Below, one piece after another: positions 22,705-35,100 of a stretch of DNA of 64,000 nucleotides. Numbering within the stretch: the first letter of the stretch is position 1; every line of letters starts with the position of its first letter. The stretch comes from Phoronis australis (lineage: Eukaryota; Phoronida; Phoronidae), in NCBI GenBank assembly GCA_002633005.1, contig NMRA01000081.1:253995-317994 (forward strand), written 5' to 3'. The translations under genes were made by a program, and so were the position numbers. Below the pieces are notes generated by a model. That model did no database searches, was not told where the DNA came from, and worked only from the letters and a program-made list of their open reading frames with translations.

Positions 22705-24253
22705 TATATTTTGGGTCTCGCGATTTCACTCAAATGACTATCATTTATTGAGATATTTGTTGATTTTGCTGGTAACTAAGATTATGAAGGACAATTCTAA
22801 CAAACTGTGTTTGCCTAATCAGAAATAAGTATGGAAGAATAAAATTCTTACCAGTGAGATACAATTACATACATTAAAAAGAACGTGTTTCTTTAAAAAT
22901 TCACTAATATGTCCGAAAATACGGCTGACTGGCTACATAATCGTTTTCCTTTGACGTTGTGCCATTGGCCTGTTTTCGTACACAGTCTGACCATTTTGTT
23001 GCGATTTCATATTGCGATTCTTTTGAACTAACACGAGTTGGTTTGTAAGGGTGACTATTTGTCTGGTGTGAAGTGCACGTGCGATATTTTAGAGTGCAAA
23101 CCACAGTGACAAATTTTCTCTCCCTCGGTATTTTGAAAAATCATTTACGAAATCTCTGCCGAACGTGAATTTTGCTGGTTTGCCTTAGTTTTCGTGGTTC
23201 CATGAAGAAAAGGAAAAATACAACGTCTTGTAAGTATTTATCCATTCAGGGAAGTTCATAGTCAAAACAAAGATAAGGCTAATCGGGAGCAGCTCACTAG
23301 AGTACGAAAGTGCGCTATTCCGATGGTGCCCAAGTACAAAGGCGCACTAGTCCTAAGTTGCACTAGTTGGATGGTTTACTAAACAAGCGAAAACTAAGCC
23401 ATTAAAATGCAATTTTATTTTTGTCGCCATTCTACGTCGTCCATTCCCAAAAGCAGTTATGCCAAAAATAATTTCGTTGCATAATGTTTCCTCTTTTACA
23501 TGTATACCTCATTTCTAAAGGCTGTCATGAAGTTCCGTCTGCATAAGACTTGGATGTCACATTAAAGTACTGTGCCAGCACAAGTATCGCGGCAGTGCAG
23601 TGTCAATTGTAGTCACTTGCGCGGATGAGTTTGAGTATCACACCTGCCAATCTACGTTACAGGATTTTTAGTTGGATTATATTCGATTTTGCGGCAGAAT
23701 TGAGTCAAAATGACTCGCCCCGAGACCATAGCAATCAAGTTGTTGCCAATTCAAAGTTTTGTTCCGAAAGTACGAACGTAACAGAATAAAGACTGTGAAC
23801 AATGAAAAGTGTCGTGCATTTAACAAATTCAAAAACAAGAAGTTTTCCTGCTCAACCAAATTTACAGGAACAAATCTCAAAAGGTATCCCACACTCGAAT
23901 TGCTCCAAAACCACTTCCTTCAAAGGTAATAATGACTTAAGGAGAGGTCCCGCGTTTTGAGAAACATTTTTTCCACTGAACTAACGGCAAACTGGTTTTC
24001 AAAATCCAAGACCTTCAAATTTGTGACATTCATGGAGTAAAACACACTTATCCCTTCAATTTCACTTGGCTGGTGGGCAAATTAACAGTAAGAACCAAAC
24101 TGCAGAGAGGCTTGAGCGGTAATAACAAGGCTGGCACCAGAGGGATAAACCATGAAATACAAGCAATGAAATTCGGTAAATTAAAACGTTTATTTGTATA
24201 AGTAGTGCAAAACAGTCCATGTATATTATCTGAACAGAAAACTTAGGTTATGC
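22705..24253. other. Intergenic region, nothing recognised
   Basis: AT-rich DNA with only short unconvincing open frames on both strands. Confidence 0.5.
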
Positions 24254-24406
24254 ATGGGCGGCGCAGCACTGAAAAAATTTGGGGGCTAAAGCCCCCTCAG
24301 CCCCCCTGTGGTGCACTGCATATAGACCATGTGCGGCGTAGCACTGAAAAAAGTGGGGGGCTATAGCCCCCCCCCCCCACCCAGCCTCCTATGGTGCGCC
24401 GCCCAT
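24254..24406. mobile_element. Modular TIR element, two internal units
   Basis: Same family and orientation as 19122-19320, with identical 12-bp termini atgggcggcgca and tgcgccgcccat. It has only two internal units; the second contains a C homopolymer of about 13. Confidence 0.75.
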
Positions 24407-24587
24407 GGGATACTGTGGAAACATTTTTTGTGAAGGTATGCATTTTCGCCCTGTCGTGTCCGAGTCTTACCCACTGTCAAAGCGACACCTGTCATTAGGA
24501 AAACGTGCAGGCCGAGTCTAGGTTGTTTCTGCTAATATTATAAAGTTGTCATTTTGAATTCAACTCGATATTGTGTTTACGTGCACA

Positions 24588-25138
24588 TTTTATTTATTTA
24601 TTTATTGTGATGTTTAAAATGAGGGTGGCCTCTTCAGTGATAGCACTGCTTTCCAAGAGGGCCCTCAACAACAAAAAACAATAATATAATAGAATGAAGT
24701 AATAAAACAACAATTAATTATGCGTAAAAAGATACAATTAAAACAGGTTGAGAATTAAAACAATAAATAAATGACGAAAAATGGTGAAAATATACTAAGA
24801 GAGATGAAATAAATAAAGAGATGACAGTGAGAGTATTTACGATAATGGAAAGAATGACATGATTGAGACAGGTAGGGTAAAACAGGTTAGGTAAATTACA
24901 GCCACTTTTTAATATTATGTTTGAAGATATCAATTGAATCGGACCGTTTAATTTCTGGGCTAAGAGTGCAGTATTTACCATGCGGCTGGCTAGACTCATT
25001 TGGCGCACGCCGAGGGTCTGTGATGGAAACTATTGGGAGGTTCCAATATGGCTGGCAAAAGATTTTTGTACTTGAAACACAGAACCAGTGTTTGAATTGA
25101 AGAGCATTCGTGGACTCCAGCAAAAACTTTTTTTTCAT
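24588..25138 (-). mobile_element. Truncated LINE (non-LTR retrotransposon) 3' end
   Basis: Read on the minus strand, an 80-codon open stretch ends LSPEIKRSDSIDIFKHNIKKWL then stop at 24896. This resembles the C-terminus of jockey/CR1/L2-like reverse transcriptase ORFs (LPPEI...SFKR.LK pattern). An AT-rich 3' UTR follows and ends in a short (AATA)n tail near 24590. Everything 5' is lost or unrecognisable. Confidence 0.55.
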
Positions 25139-28100
25139 TCACTGAGTGATTTTGCGTTTAAGGATGGGGAAGGGCTTTTGCGTATGTGGCGGAATTTGTG
25201 AGCGATCGATATTTTTGATGTCGCCAATTTCTGGGTTTGCCGAAAAGTAATGAATGCGGCAACCGAAAACAACTTCAATATAGAACAGAATTTCCTCACA
25301 CCTAGTACCTGAAAGTTCCATCATTTCAATCCTTCAGAAAATTTATAGCAAAATGTATATCATGCTTTAGTGCATCTCATGACAGCCAATTGTTACATAT
25401 TTACGAGGACATTCGTCTTTTACTAACATTTAAGTGTACATTAAAGTGTACATTTAAGTGTACATTCAGTTTTATTTTCCATCTGCATTTTGGTGCGAAT
25501 TTTACAGTATATTGAAAAATCTAGAGGTTGAGGCTCCTGACGCATCAGTTCTTAACGTCATCGTTTGTTATGAAAGGTATTGTTTCTTCGATGTTGCTAA
25601 GTAACTCATTACGTCATCGCTTTGTTCTATCATTTTGTTTTTAGCAACTCGCCTCACAACATGTTCGACCATCAAGCAGTCAAGACGTGTTTGGTGATCG
25701 CTCTGATCATGTAATTCACGATGCGCTGCTGACGCTGTCGACACCGGGACGACGCCTTCCTATGTGCTCAGGTTAGCAACTGACAATCTTGTTAGACAGT
25801 GTTTCTATACCTACTAGTAACACAAAGACTACATGTAGGTCATAGTGATCTATACATCCTATTTTCTCTGCATTATGTCTAAAGTATTAGGAAAGTTTGG
25901 ATTTTTCTGTAGGTCTCTTCTGGGCGACAGCTTCCAACTGTAACGAGTCGACTATATTAAGGAGAAGCTACCTAGCTTTCCTGCACTGCTAAAGTTTGAC
26001 TTCAAAGAACGCCAAATGGGTACAAAATAGAGTAAGTAAGTCGGAGAGGATAACTCTAAGAGTTGTGCTTCCATCAACTATGTCTAGCCTACCTTGTCTC
26101 GTGACGTCTACAGAACCTCCATCGAAGAGAGGAACGAAGTAACCAGCACAATACACGCGAGATATCACCCTGAGTTGTGCGGCATCTGCAAGTTCAGTGA
26201 TAGAGTGTAAGAATAGACGCCGTTACGACAAAGGTACTTCAGTGACTTGCCGAATCACCTATTTCAAGTAAGGACAGAGAGAGAATCTGCACCTTTACCA
26301 ATTACAATCAAACAAATGGGAAGTAATGGTCTTCATACAATGTATATTTGCATTAAACAGGTGCATTGCAATCAACCATCATTAGATGCACGATTGTGTG
26401 AGCGGACTACACCCAAGAAACCTCGTAACGGTTCTGAGCATAAACGCACACTTCGGACTTTGTACCTGCGAAGTAGTGTATCATATCGTTTGTAGTGATG
26501 GGCAACGAATGTCCTTGTGAATTCTCAGATGCCTATGCTTCAGCCAAATACAAGAACCATGAACGTTCTTGGCGTGCAATGACAATAGCAGAGCTCGTGA
26601 ATTATAACTACCCATGTCCGTTGTTTAGTTACACCAACTGATCTTATCGTCCTCTTCGAAGAAGAATGGTCGCGTCATTCTCTTCAGAATAGGTCGGGAC
26701 TTCTCCAGCACTTTAGATATAAGGAACTTATAGGCTTTTTTGAAATGAGGCATCGGGTTATCGCCCGCGGTGAAATATAATCAAATCACGCCATTGTCGA
26801 AGTAGAATGACCTTGCCGTTCACTTCTGAATGAGAGAAAAACCCTCAATGACCCGTCATGACAACCAGGAACGCCTAAGAAAGTCGAAAAAGTGATTAAG
26901 AAAGAAATAATGAATGGGCCTTGAAACAACTTGAAAAAAAGAAGGTGACAGTTTGATTCCTAAGTAGGAGAAAACGGCAACCAACTACGTGGAGGGAAGA
27001 TGAACGAATTTGAGAATCTTTTAATTATGAGCAAAGTTTATAAGCGCTCTCCACCATCTAGTGGAGTTGTAACCAATGCTTATTGCTTACTGGACGTTGT
27101 AAATTCGCTATTCTCGATCATTCCACGGTTGCGTCAACAGGCCTAGTGTGGTTAAATTTTGATGATAAACTACCGTTGCACCATCTACATGCTTGGTGGT
27201 AATCAAAGTTGATGAACTGTGGACATCGTCTTATGGTCAAGAGACTGACTGCTACCTTCCGTGCACGAAATCGGCACGTGTACGGGGGAGGACCTTTTTA
27301 GACAAAAGACGGTCTAATTGTAAGTGGCGAATTCAAACATCACTGCACAGTCAGAAAACGCATGAGAACGTCTAAAAAGTAAAACCGCTGTGTTAAGAGA
27401 GTTTGAGTATTTTCATTTGTTACTTTTAAAATCTTAAGAATTTATTTTTATATATATATGTACTATCCATATTTACATTTTATGGTAACTTATTACTAAT
27501 TAATTTACTTTATCATTTATGTATAAGTGGTTTGTAAATAAATTCTACGAGAAAAACAAAAAAAAACGTTGTATGTTTCACGCTCACATTTCGTTTTTAT
27601 TTATCATGGTACTCCCTTCACTGGGTACTTGGGAACGGTAAGCTGTTGTTGATTTTTGGCGAAAATCAAACGCCATAACGACCTGATTTTTATCTTGATT
27701 TACAAGATTTTATGTAGGCCTATACGAAAGTATTGGGACAACTGACATCGTTACTAATATTTGCACGCTCAAACTACCACTCAATGAAATTTTGGCTTTA
27801 GGACGTAGATATACATCTCCCTCTATAGTCACAGAGCAATCATTTTCTCTAACTTAAATTGAATGACTTTTCAGTTCTGCCGCCCGACATATATTTTACT
27901 AGTGCATTTTAATATTACATTCTACGCCAGTTTTGTAACGTTGTTGTATTTATGTAATGTTGTTGTATTTACGTAAAGTTATCAAGTAAAGTTTCTTCAA
28001 TTTAAAACACAAAATGGAAGAACAGTGAAATTTTACTTAAGCAAAAATTTCAACAACAAAAACAGCAAGAAAACTTTGCTTCACAATTTGGACAGTTTAC

Positions 28101-31100
28101 ATTGTACAGTTGTCATTTTTTAAAATGCAGGAACCTCTTAAAAATAGAAAAATCACCATTTTGGAAATGAATTTTGTTCGAATTTAAGGAAGCTTTACTG
28201 TATTCAATGTAATATTCAAATCACATCAAAGAGAGTACCTAAGTTTTTTACAACACTCCAAAAAGACACTGTGACTAGAATATTTGCTTGAAGCCAAAAT
28301 CCGAATCACGATGGCCTGTGTGTTTGATTCCTTGAGAAAGACCGTTACTTAATATCCGCGCGTCAAATATTTTCCACTGTACCTAAAATTTCTGTAATTG
28401 CTCTCCCTCGAAATTGTACACGTCGACGTATTCGGAAATTTTCCGAAACATAGGGGACGTTTTCCTAACCTGGCTTCGTTCCAGACGCCAAAATTCGCCT
28501 TTGTGTATAAAGAATAAATTACCGAGTGAACCTTGCTTCCAAAAGAATATTGTTCCTTTCAGATGTTTTTACTTTCAATAATAACCCAATAGGCTAACAT
28601 ACTTCCGCTGCACGTGATCCCAATATACAATTTTTTTCTCACGGGGACGCTATTTCTGTTTTAAGGAGCTTATTCCCCGGTTCCGCACCACTTTTCGCCT
28701 TACAGGAATCCCTGAGACAGCGGTCCGAGTCATGGACCTGGTGAGTATAGTTGTTCTCCTTATTTTGAAGTTAGAATTAATCGTTTGCATGTAGAGTACT
28801 ATTTTAATCGCCATTCGTATTTGTCAGTGTCAGTGGTGTCGTGACGTCATCAAGTGTCTGCGCAGGGTACAGGTCGCATTGCAGGTCTAATCAACTTGAA
28901 ATATACACACATCATGTTACTCTAGACCAGTTCTTGGTCGAAATGAGACAAAAGATGGTGTTTGGGACGGTTTTTATTTTTTTATTTGCTCTTCGGCCCT
29001 TTATCTTTTAAGTTCTTAACGAACATTGTCCGTGTCCAGAGCTTCGTGACCGTTTCTCCTGCGATACCTCTCTCAGTTCTCGAGTTTTTCAAGATACCCG
29101 ACGACTGCTTTTTATTGACACGTTCTTCGTCGCACGTCTATTCGTTCACCATTTACTGTGCCGTCCACTTTGTCGTCATTCATCATCATTATAGATGCTC
29201 ATAATGATCGACCATCATCGTCACTATAATCCTCACCACAATCAGAGCCATCGTTGCATTTTCATGGGCCTCGGGCAAAGCTGTGCAATGGGACCACCTT
29301 GTCAACAGAGCAGTCCATTAGGCTTAAAAGACCCGTAAAATGTCAAATACGGCATTTATTTGTTAGTACTTCCAGCGTACTTTAATGTTCTCAACAACCT
29401 TTTTATAATGGCACCACGGGATGGCAGTCACTTCAAACTATTTACGACAATGACAATCAGCCAAGATCGTGGCTGGGCGTATTTCATTCCCGCCTTGAAC
29501 GCTCAGAAATTTTGTGAAAAATATCCCAGTTTCGCCAGTCATCAAAAATTTGCTGAAAAGCTTGAACATGAACTACACCATGACGAGGACTTATACTGAA
29601 TGTGAACTTGCGGACGGCTGGTAAAGATGTTGAGAAGAAAATATTCGGCAGAATTTTCTTAAATGTCCACAAATCGCAAGCATGTACAACACGAGTGAAA
29701 GGTCCCTTCATGAATTTGTTCACAGTCACAACCGAGTGAAATGTAAGATTTGATGTACTTATTCAGTGTACTTCGTGTAACAATTGTCATCACTCACTAG
29801 TCTTGTTCTAATTGTCCAAAATTGTCATTCTGCACGATATAGAGAGGATCACAAATCTTGATTTACAAAGGGCAAAGGGGGGAAGGTGCCACGGGCAGTC
29901 CCTGGACCCTCCCTTCAAAAAGGGCCCCATTCGAGAGAGAGAAGGGATGTATAATTTAAAAGCCAGGAAAAGAGTGAGACTTGATTCTAACAGCGGGACC
30001 ATTTTTGTGTTCCTGGTACTTTTTTCCGATAAGATTCTCATGATGTCAGTATTGCTTTTTAACAATTGACTTTAAAAAGTAAATACTTTTGTTATTTTAA
30101 AACTCTAGAGAAAATGAAACTTTTCGATAAGCAATTGCACACAATTCACAAATGTTCTCATTAAAATCGCAGAAGTACTTTTTAAAATTGTTAGTTTTCT
30201 ATTGTTGTTTACTGGAAAGTATGTGAGTTTTCCACGTGGTTGACTAACACACGAACATAAACAGGTGAGAGACCGATTAGCTTGGACTGGCTTTATAAGT
30301 CAAACCAAGCGCGAACAGAAGCCCACAAGTGAACTGAATCTTTTCTGTTATTCAGAATACAGTATACAACGTTGCTGCACTTTGTTATGAGATATGATAT
30401 ATACATTATTCACTCAACGTTGACGCAATCAGTCAGTACTGGGTCTCTGACGCGAACAGACCGTTTTCAAATAACAAATTGGCTGTTAGTACCGACCTAA
30501 CGGGTGCAACAGCGCGAAAAAATCAAATTGAAAACAATTTCCTAACGATGAGTGGTCTAAATTTAGTTTTGTGACGCCAAGACAGCTTTGTAACCGCTTT
30601 CTCAGGTATGATCTAAGTTATCGGCTTACGTCGCTGTCAAGAAGTGTAATTAACGACCATCATTATTTCCCCCCCGTATTTTATTACCCTTCGCATTAGC
30701 AGGAAGGTGTTGTCTGTAAATCACAATAGTAAAATATGGGAGTACCATAATGATGGTCACCAATTACGCTTGTAAATTAAAGTCGTCGTTTAATAAATTG
30801 CGTTATTACTTTCCACGCATAAAATCTATTTCAACATCATCGACTATGATAAAAAACATTTATATCGTTTCGATTCAGCCTTCAATTGTTATAATGACAT
30901 TACTTTCTAGGGAAATAACTAGAAATGAACTTTGTTGGCTGTAAACGGAGGCAAAGCAGTGGAGCTCCTTTTAAAAACATTGTCAGGTTCACATTCAGCG
31001 TCTGTAAACTGTATAAAGGCCTGTTTCTTCTTGCGATACGTTAGTAGACGTCGACACTCAAATTCACTGCGACAGATGTCACACTTGACATTGTTGCTGC

Positions 31101-31257
31101 TAAGTAAATTTCATAGCTATATATCCTGATCCACCACAAATATAGTCATCAAGAGGCAGTTAATTAGTTTTCAGTTCTGAGTTCGATGAAACCACAGTAA
31201 CAGTTTCTCCGTCTTATGAGGAACATTTAACTTTCTATGTCTTGAAAAACGTTCAAA
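25139..31257. other. Intergenic region
   Basis: No supported gene. At 25424-25470 there is a small aagtgtaca(t/a)t direct repeat. About 28,000-28,600 is recognisably homologous to about 49,000-49,620, downstream flank of the duplicated gene. A short AG..GT bounded ATG segment at 28714-28740 was considered and not called. Confidence 0.5.
28000..28600. repeat. Duplicated downstream flank, proximal copy
   Basis: Shares ordered blocks with 49,090-49,620: the aacagYgaaattt stretch, gagagtacct, a gtcaaatatttt..cactgt block, tccgaaacat and cctggcttc..gacgcc. It marks the far end of the gene-bearing segmental duplication. Confidence 0.7.
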
Positions 31258-31518
31258 ATGTCGCGGAAAATCGGGTGGTGTGAAGGTTTTCCTCAGAGAC
31301 CTAAGTCCGCAATCCCAGTTGTATCGGACAGTGGAATTAGTAGAGTGAGCTACGATACGGACCCTTGTTCCAGCAGGAGTGCGAAAAAGAAAAAGATTTC
31401 CATAGAGACTATTGCCACCAGCGATTTATCAGAAGAAACCAGCCCGGAACTGAACGTTGCAGCCCACAAGTCAACAGTGTCGTACGCCAGTGAGAAATGG
31501 TCGATACATCATCTCAAA
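31258..31518 (+). CDS. Possible first coding exon of an unidentified + strand gene
   Basis: An ATG opens an 87-codon frame (MSRKIGWCEGFPQRP...) with ordinary protein composition (KKKKISIETIATSDLSEE, STVSYASEKWSIHHLK), ending at a good donor, AAA|gtaagg. It lies 450 bp past the 3' end of minus-strand GPR158-like gene 1, so the two would be convergent or overlapping. No downstream exon was found in the window and the family is not recognised. Confidence 0.35.
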
Positions 31519-31708
31519 GTAAGGGTCGACAAATGTGTATGGGGACTAAGCATTTTTCAGAGGCGTATAAATTTATTGCATAATATAAAATATGCGTGAC
31601 AATATGAATTAACCCAGAGAACGCAGGGCATCGTGGGCCTATAGAAGATAACTAGTTTTCATTCGAACAGGGATGTGACTATAATCATCCCACCGGAGAT
31701 TAATTGGT

Positions 31709-31774
31709 TGTTTGTGCGTGTGTGTGCGTGTTTGTGTGTGCGTGTGTGTGTGCGCGTGCGTGCATGCGTGTGTG
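31709..31774. repeat. Imperfect (GT)n microsatellite
   Basis: Alternating gt/gc dinucleotides over about 65 bp. Confidence 0.95.
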
Positions 31775-31971
31775 TAAGACGCGGTATTTTTATGTCTACG
31801 ATGTTGTGTTAGGAGAACCCGTAATGGGTTTGAAAGCTTGTTTTTCACGTGTTTCAAGCACTATTGGGTATCTTATTGATTATATTTGCAATCAAATAAA
31901 GATCGGGGAAGTTTTCAATGAAAACACAATATGGTAAGCCGCCAATAAAACAGAACCATCCAAGGTAATGT

Positions 31972-32110
31972 TTATAAGCCTAATTTATATAAAGGAATTA
32001 TAAAAAGGGTTGTCTGTAAGAGGAGAGCTACGCTGGTACTCAATATTGTCACTACTAACGAAAATGAGATTGTTGGTGCGTTCCCTGGCCTGCACTTCAG
32101 ATGTTCAAAT
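31972..32110 (-). CDS. GPR158-like gene 1, exon J: C-terminal hydrophobic tail
   Basis: Acceptor ttctttcag in correct phase. FEHLKCRPGNAP, then a hydrophobic run (ISFSLVVTILSTSVALLL) extended by QTTLFIIPLYKLGL before TAA at 31972-31974. The small-residue GNAP/NAP followed by a hydrophobic terminus fits a GPI-attachment signal; a single-pass anchor is the alternative. At the codon where gene 2 stops (TAG), this copy has CAG (32014-32016). Confidence 0.75.
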
Positions 32111-35100
32111 CTGAAAGAAGAAAATTATGAAAGTGGTGTAAATATCGTTTTTAAGTCTAAACGGCAAGATGAATGGTGATACCAATGTAAATTACAGTAT
32201 TGCGCGATGCACGTCACAACGTGTTATTTTCAGAGATTGAATCATGTGCATTCATAAGGCTATTTTGACACTTTTAACGCGACTGTGGTACACGTCTTTA
32301 TGAACAATTACACAGTAAAGTTTTTTTCAACAAAACCTCTATTGTAACCAATATTCGTTTGTAGAATAACAAAAACGGTGAGTTTTATGTTATTTATTAC
32401 GAGGAGAAAAGATGAGTAGAAAATTAACCCTATAAGGCGGATGAAAAACAAAAACCCTACATGCACCTCAATTTTACATTTTATCTTTTTCGTCATATTA
32501 ATTGACATAAACCTCACCCTTCGTGGTTCTCTGCAAACTAATTAAGAAGTCTTTTTTACAGACAAATATCGATCGTAAAGTAATTTATTTTCTTTTTATC
32601 AGAACTGTATTTCATGGTGTTTCTACTAACAACTAATATCGTGCTTGTTTGTCAACTGAGGTCACATGACGCTCTGTTTTAGCTTGTCTAGGTCAGTTGG
32701 TTGGCTTCCATTTTCGTTGCAGTTTTCAATTTGTTTCTTCACAACAGAAATGGCAGCAAACAAACTGAAGCAGAAAAAGGACTGAATATCTGAAAGTAAA
32801 GTGTCACGTGACTTCGTTTGATTAGAAAAGGGGATGACGATCATAGTAGTTATAAGTAGAAATACAATCAAACATGGTCCCAATAAAAATAATAAATTAA
32901 ATCTATTTCACTATACTTAAAAACATTTTAGTTAGATATAGCGGTTTGTAGGGACACCAAAATGTCAAGTTTCACGGTAGATTTTAGACCGGTAAATGAA
33001 AATTCTATATTCCTGAACAGATGTTTCTAACAAGTTCTAAACTATTAAAGTAAGATTAATAAGTTTCCAATTAAAACAAAATGAAAATCGCGAAGTTGAC
33101 CCAGCGCATGTTTACCTATACCAACAGCCCCAGAACTTTAAGAATGGTTCCTCCATTTCTATGGTTTTACATAAGTGATAGTGAACGAATGAATTGATAT
33201 TTACTTGTTTAATGCTCCTTTCATCTTTTTCTCATACTCAGCCTCCACCAAAGCCCCATCAAAGAACCATGCGTTTTCCAAGAATGGGTACTCGTAACCT
33301 TGTTTGCATTCACATCGGTAGGCGCCGCGCTCAAATCGCTTGCCTTCCACCGGAACACACTGTTTAGGAAAACGAACGAGTTAGATATACAAATACTTTC
33401 AGTATTGAATTCGAAACGAACATTCGGAAGGAAATACGATGATAAAATTTTGTTCTCATTATATTAGCTACTGAATGAATTTCCATATGTCTTGAAATGG
33501 TACCAGAACGAATAATACACATTTCTTATAAAATCAAATGAACTGCTCTTTTGCGACGAAGCGTTTAAATACTTAAGCCTACCTTGAACGAAGTTTCGTC
33601 ATTTAAGATGTAACCAGATAGCCCTAAAAAAGCCTTAGCAAAATATGAAAACACGAGTTTAATCACTAAAGCATGCCTGTCGAATGATAGGTGAAGTTAC
33701 CCTTTCGTGCTTGGTTGCGTCACAGCGAGAACCCAACACAAACAACAAAAGGCCGATAACAGTTGTACTGCATAGGGGTCTGAATAGACCACCATCGTGT
33801 GTGGGTCTTGTTCTCAGCTGTTTGAATTAAAAAGTGATTCTCGAGATGACCAAGACCAAAACAAGCCAATAAGCCTAACAGTGCATTACATTAGACAATT
33901 TGTGGCACTGGAGAGTTAAGAGTTATGCTATAACTTTGAGACATTTAGTGAGTTAAGAGCTATGCTCTTAACACACTAAATGTCTCAAATTTATAGGCCT
34001 TAAATTCCAGCATAGGCTTTAAGGGGGTTCAACACAGTTTTGATTTATCGTTAACATATTATTCCTTTATTACTGATTAAACAAAGGCATCACTAGCAAT
34101 GAAGTTATCACGGGTTACTCTAATTAAATTGGCAGTTGCAATCATTTGAAAGAGGCCACTTTCCTTGTACGATGTCGGTTTTATGTTTTACCAGCTTTAA
34201 TTCTATTTCCCGGTTGATCAATTTTCTTAGGTCTAAGTATGTAAACATCTTTTCTGAATTTTGTGTACCTCCACTTTTAGCGTTTTGGATTTTACGCAAA
34301 AAGTTAAAAAACTGTTCATGTTTTTCTTTTGTGGTCTATTTCGATGCCAATCGCGTTTCCTATGGAATATGAAATAAGAAGTTACCGATTTCGCTTTCGT
34401 GTTATTTTGTTTAAAACAGGGTCACAAAAGAATACGCAATTCGACATTCTGAAACAAGTGCCGATTTCAAGATCACCATTACCCCCACCAGGTGGCGTTA
34501 TCTTATGTTGTTGGGGTTGTATAACAAGTTTAGTCGCTGAGAAAAATCTAAATTTAGAAGCTTCTTATTTAATGAATTCAAAATTGACGTTTGGATTAAT
34601 TCACACTTAATGTCCATGTTGGGATTTATTTAGTATGACGTCATTGTAAAATTGATGTCACGCCAAAATAATGATTACTAAATACAAAAGTAGCATTTTA
34701 ATTGAGTAATCTGGTATTTCAAATAAAAAAATCATATCGAGACGTTTTTATAGGTTAATCAATGTTGTAAAACAGCGACTGCTTTACGGCCATTTTGGAA
34801 TACTGTGATAAAGCCCCGTTAATCGGTATTTTAAGCCCGTTTACCAAATATTGACTTTATTACGTTTCATCCAATAAATTGCTACTAAACTTGTTTGCGT
34901 GGCCGTGCATATGACAATTATCAAATTGACAGGAATACAATTTAACATTAGGCATTTAATGAGTCTTTACGACAGTATGTGTCGTTTTGAGTGTTTTCTC
35001 TTAAATGCTTCTGACTTACGTAGGTTGACTGGTAGTCACATCTGGCTGTGTCTTTGAACGCGTTCACCTCGAAGACCTCTCCTGGACATTGATTTATGTC

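Noticed and set aside
24361-24380. C homopolymer as a possible sequencing artefact or telomere-like run
   Set aside because: It sits inside a module of the TIR element, where other copies have shorter C runs; ordinary slippage explains it.
28703-28740. Small + strand segment cttacag|GAATCC...ATGGACCTG|gtgagt resembling a first exon
   Set aside because: Only three codons would be coding and no acceptor precedes the next plausible exon at 31258; chance splice motifs are common.
31639-31857. His/Thr-repeat minus-strand frame
   Set aside because: Translation of the (GT)n microsatellite.
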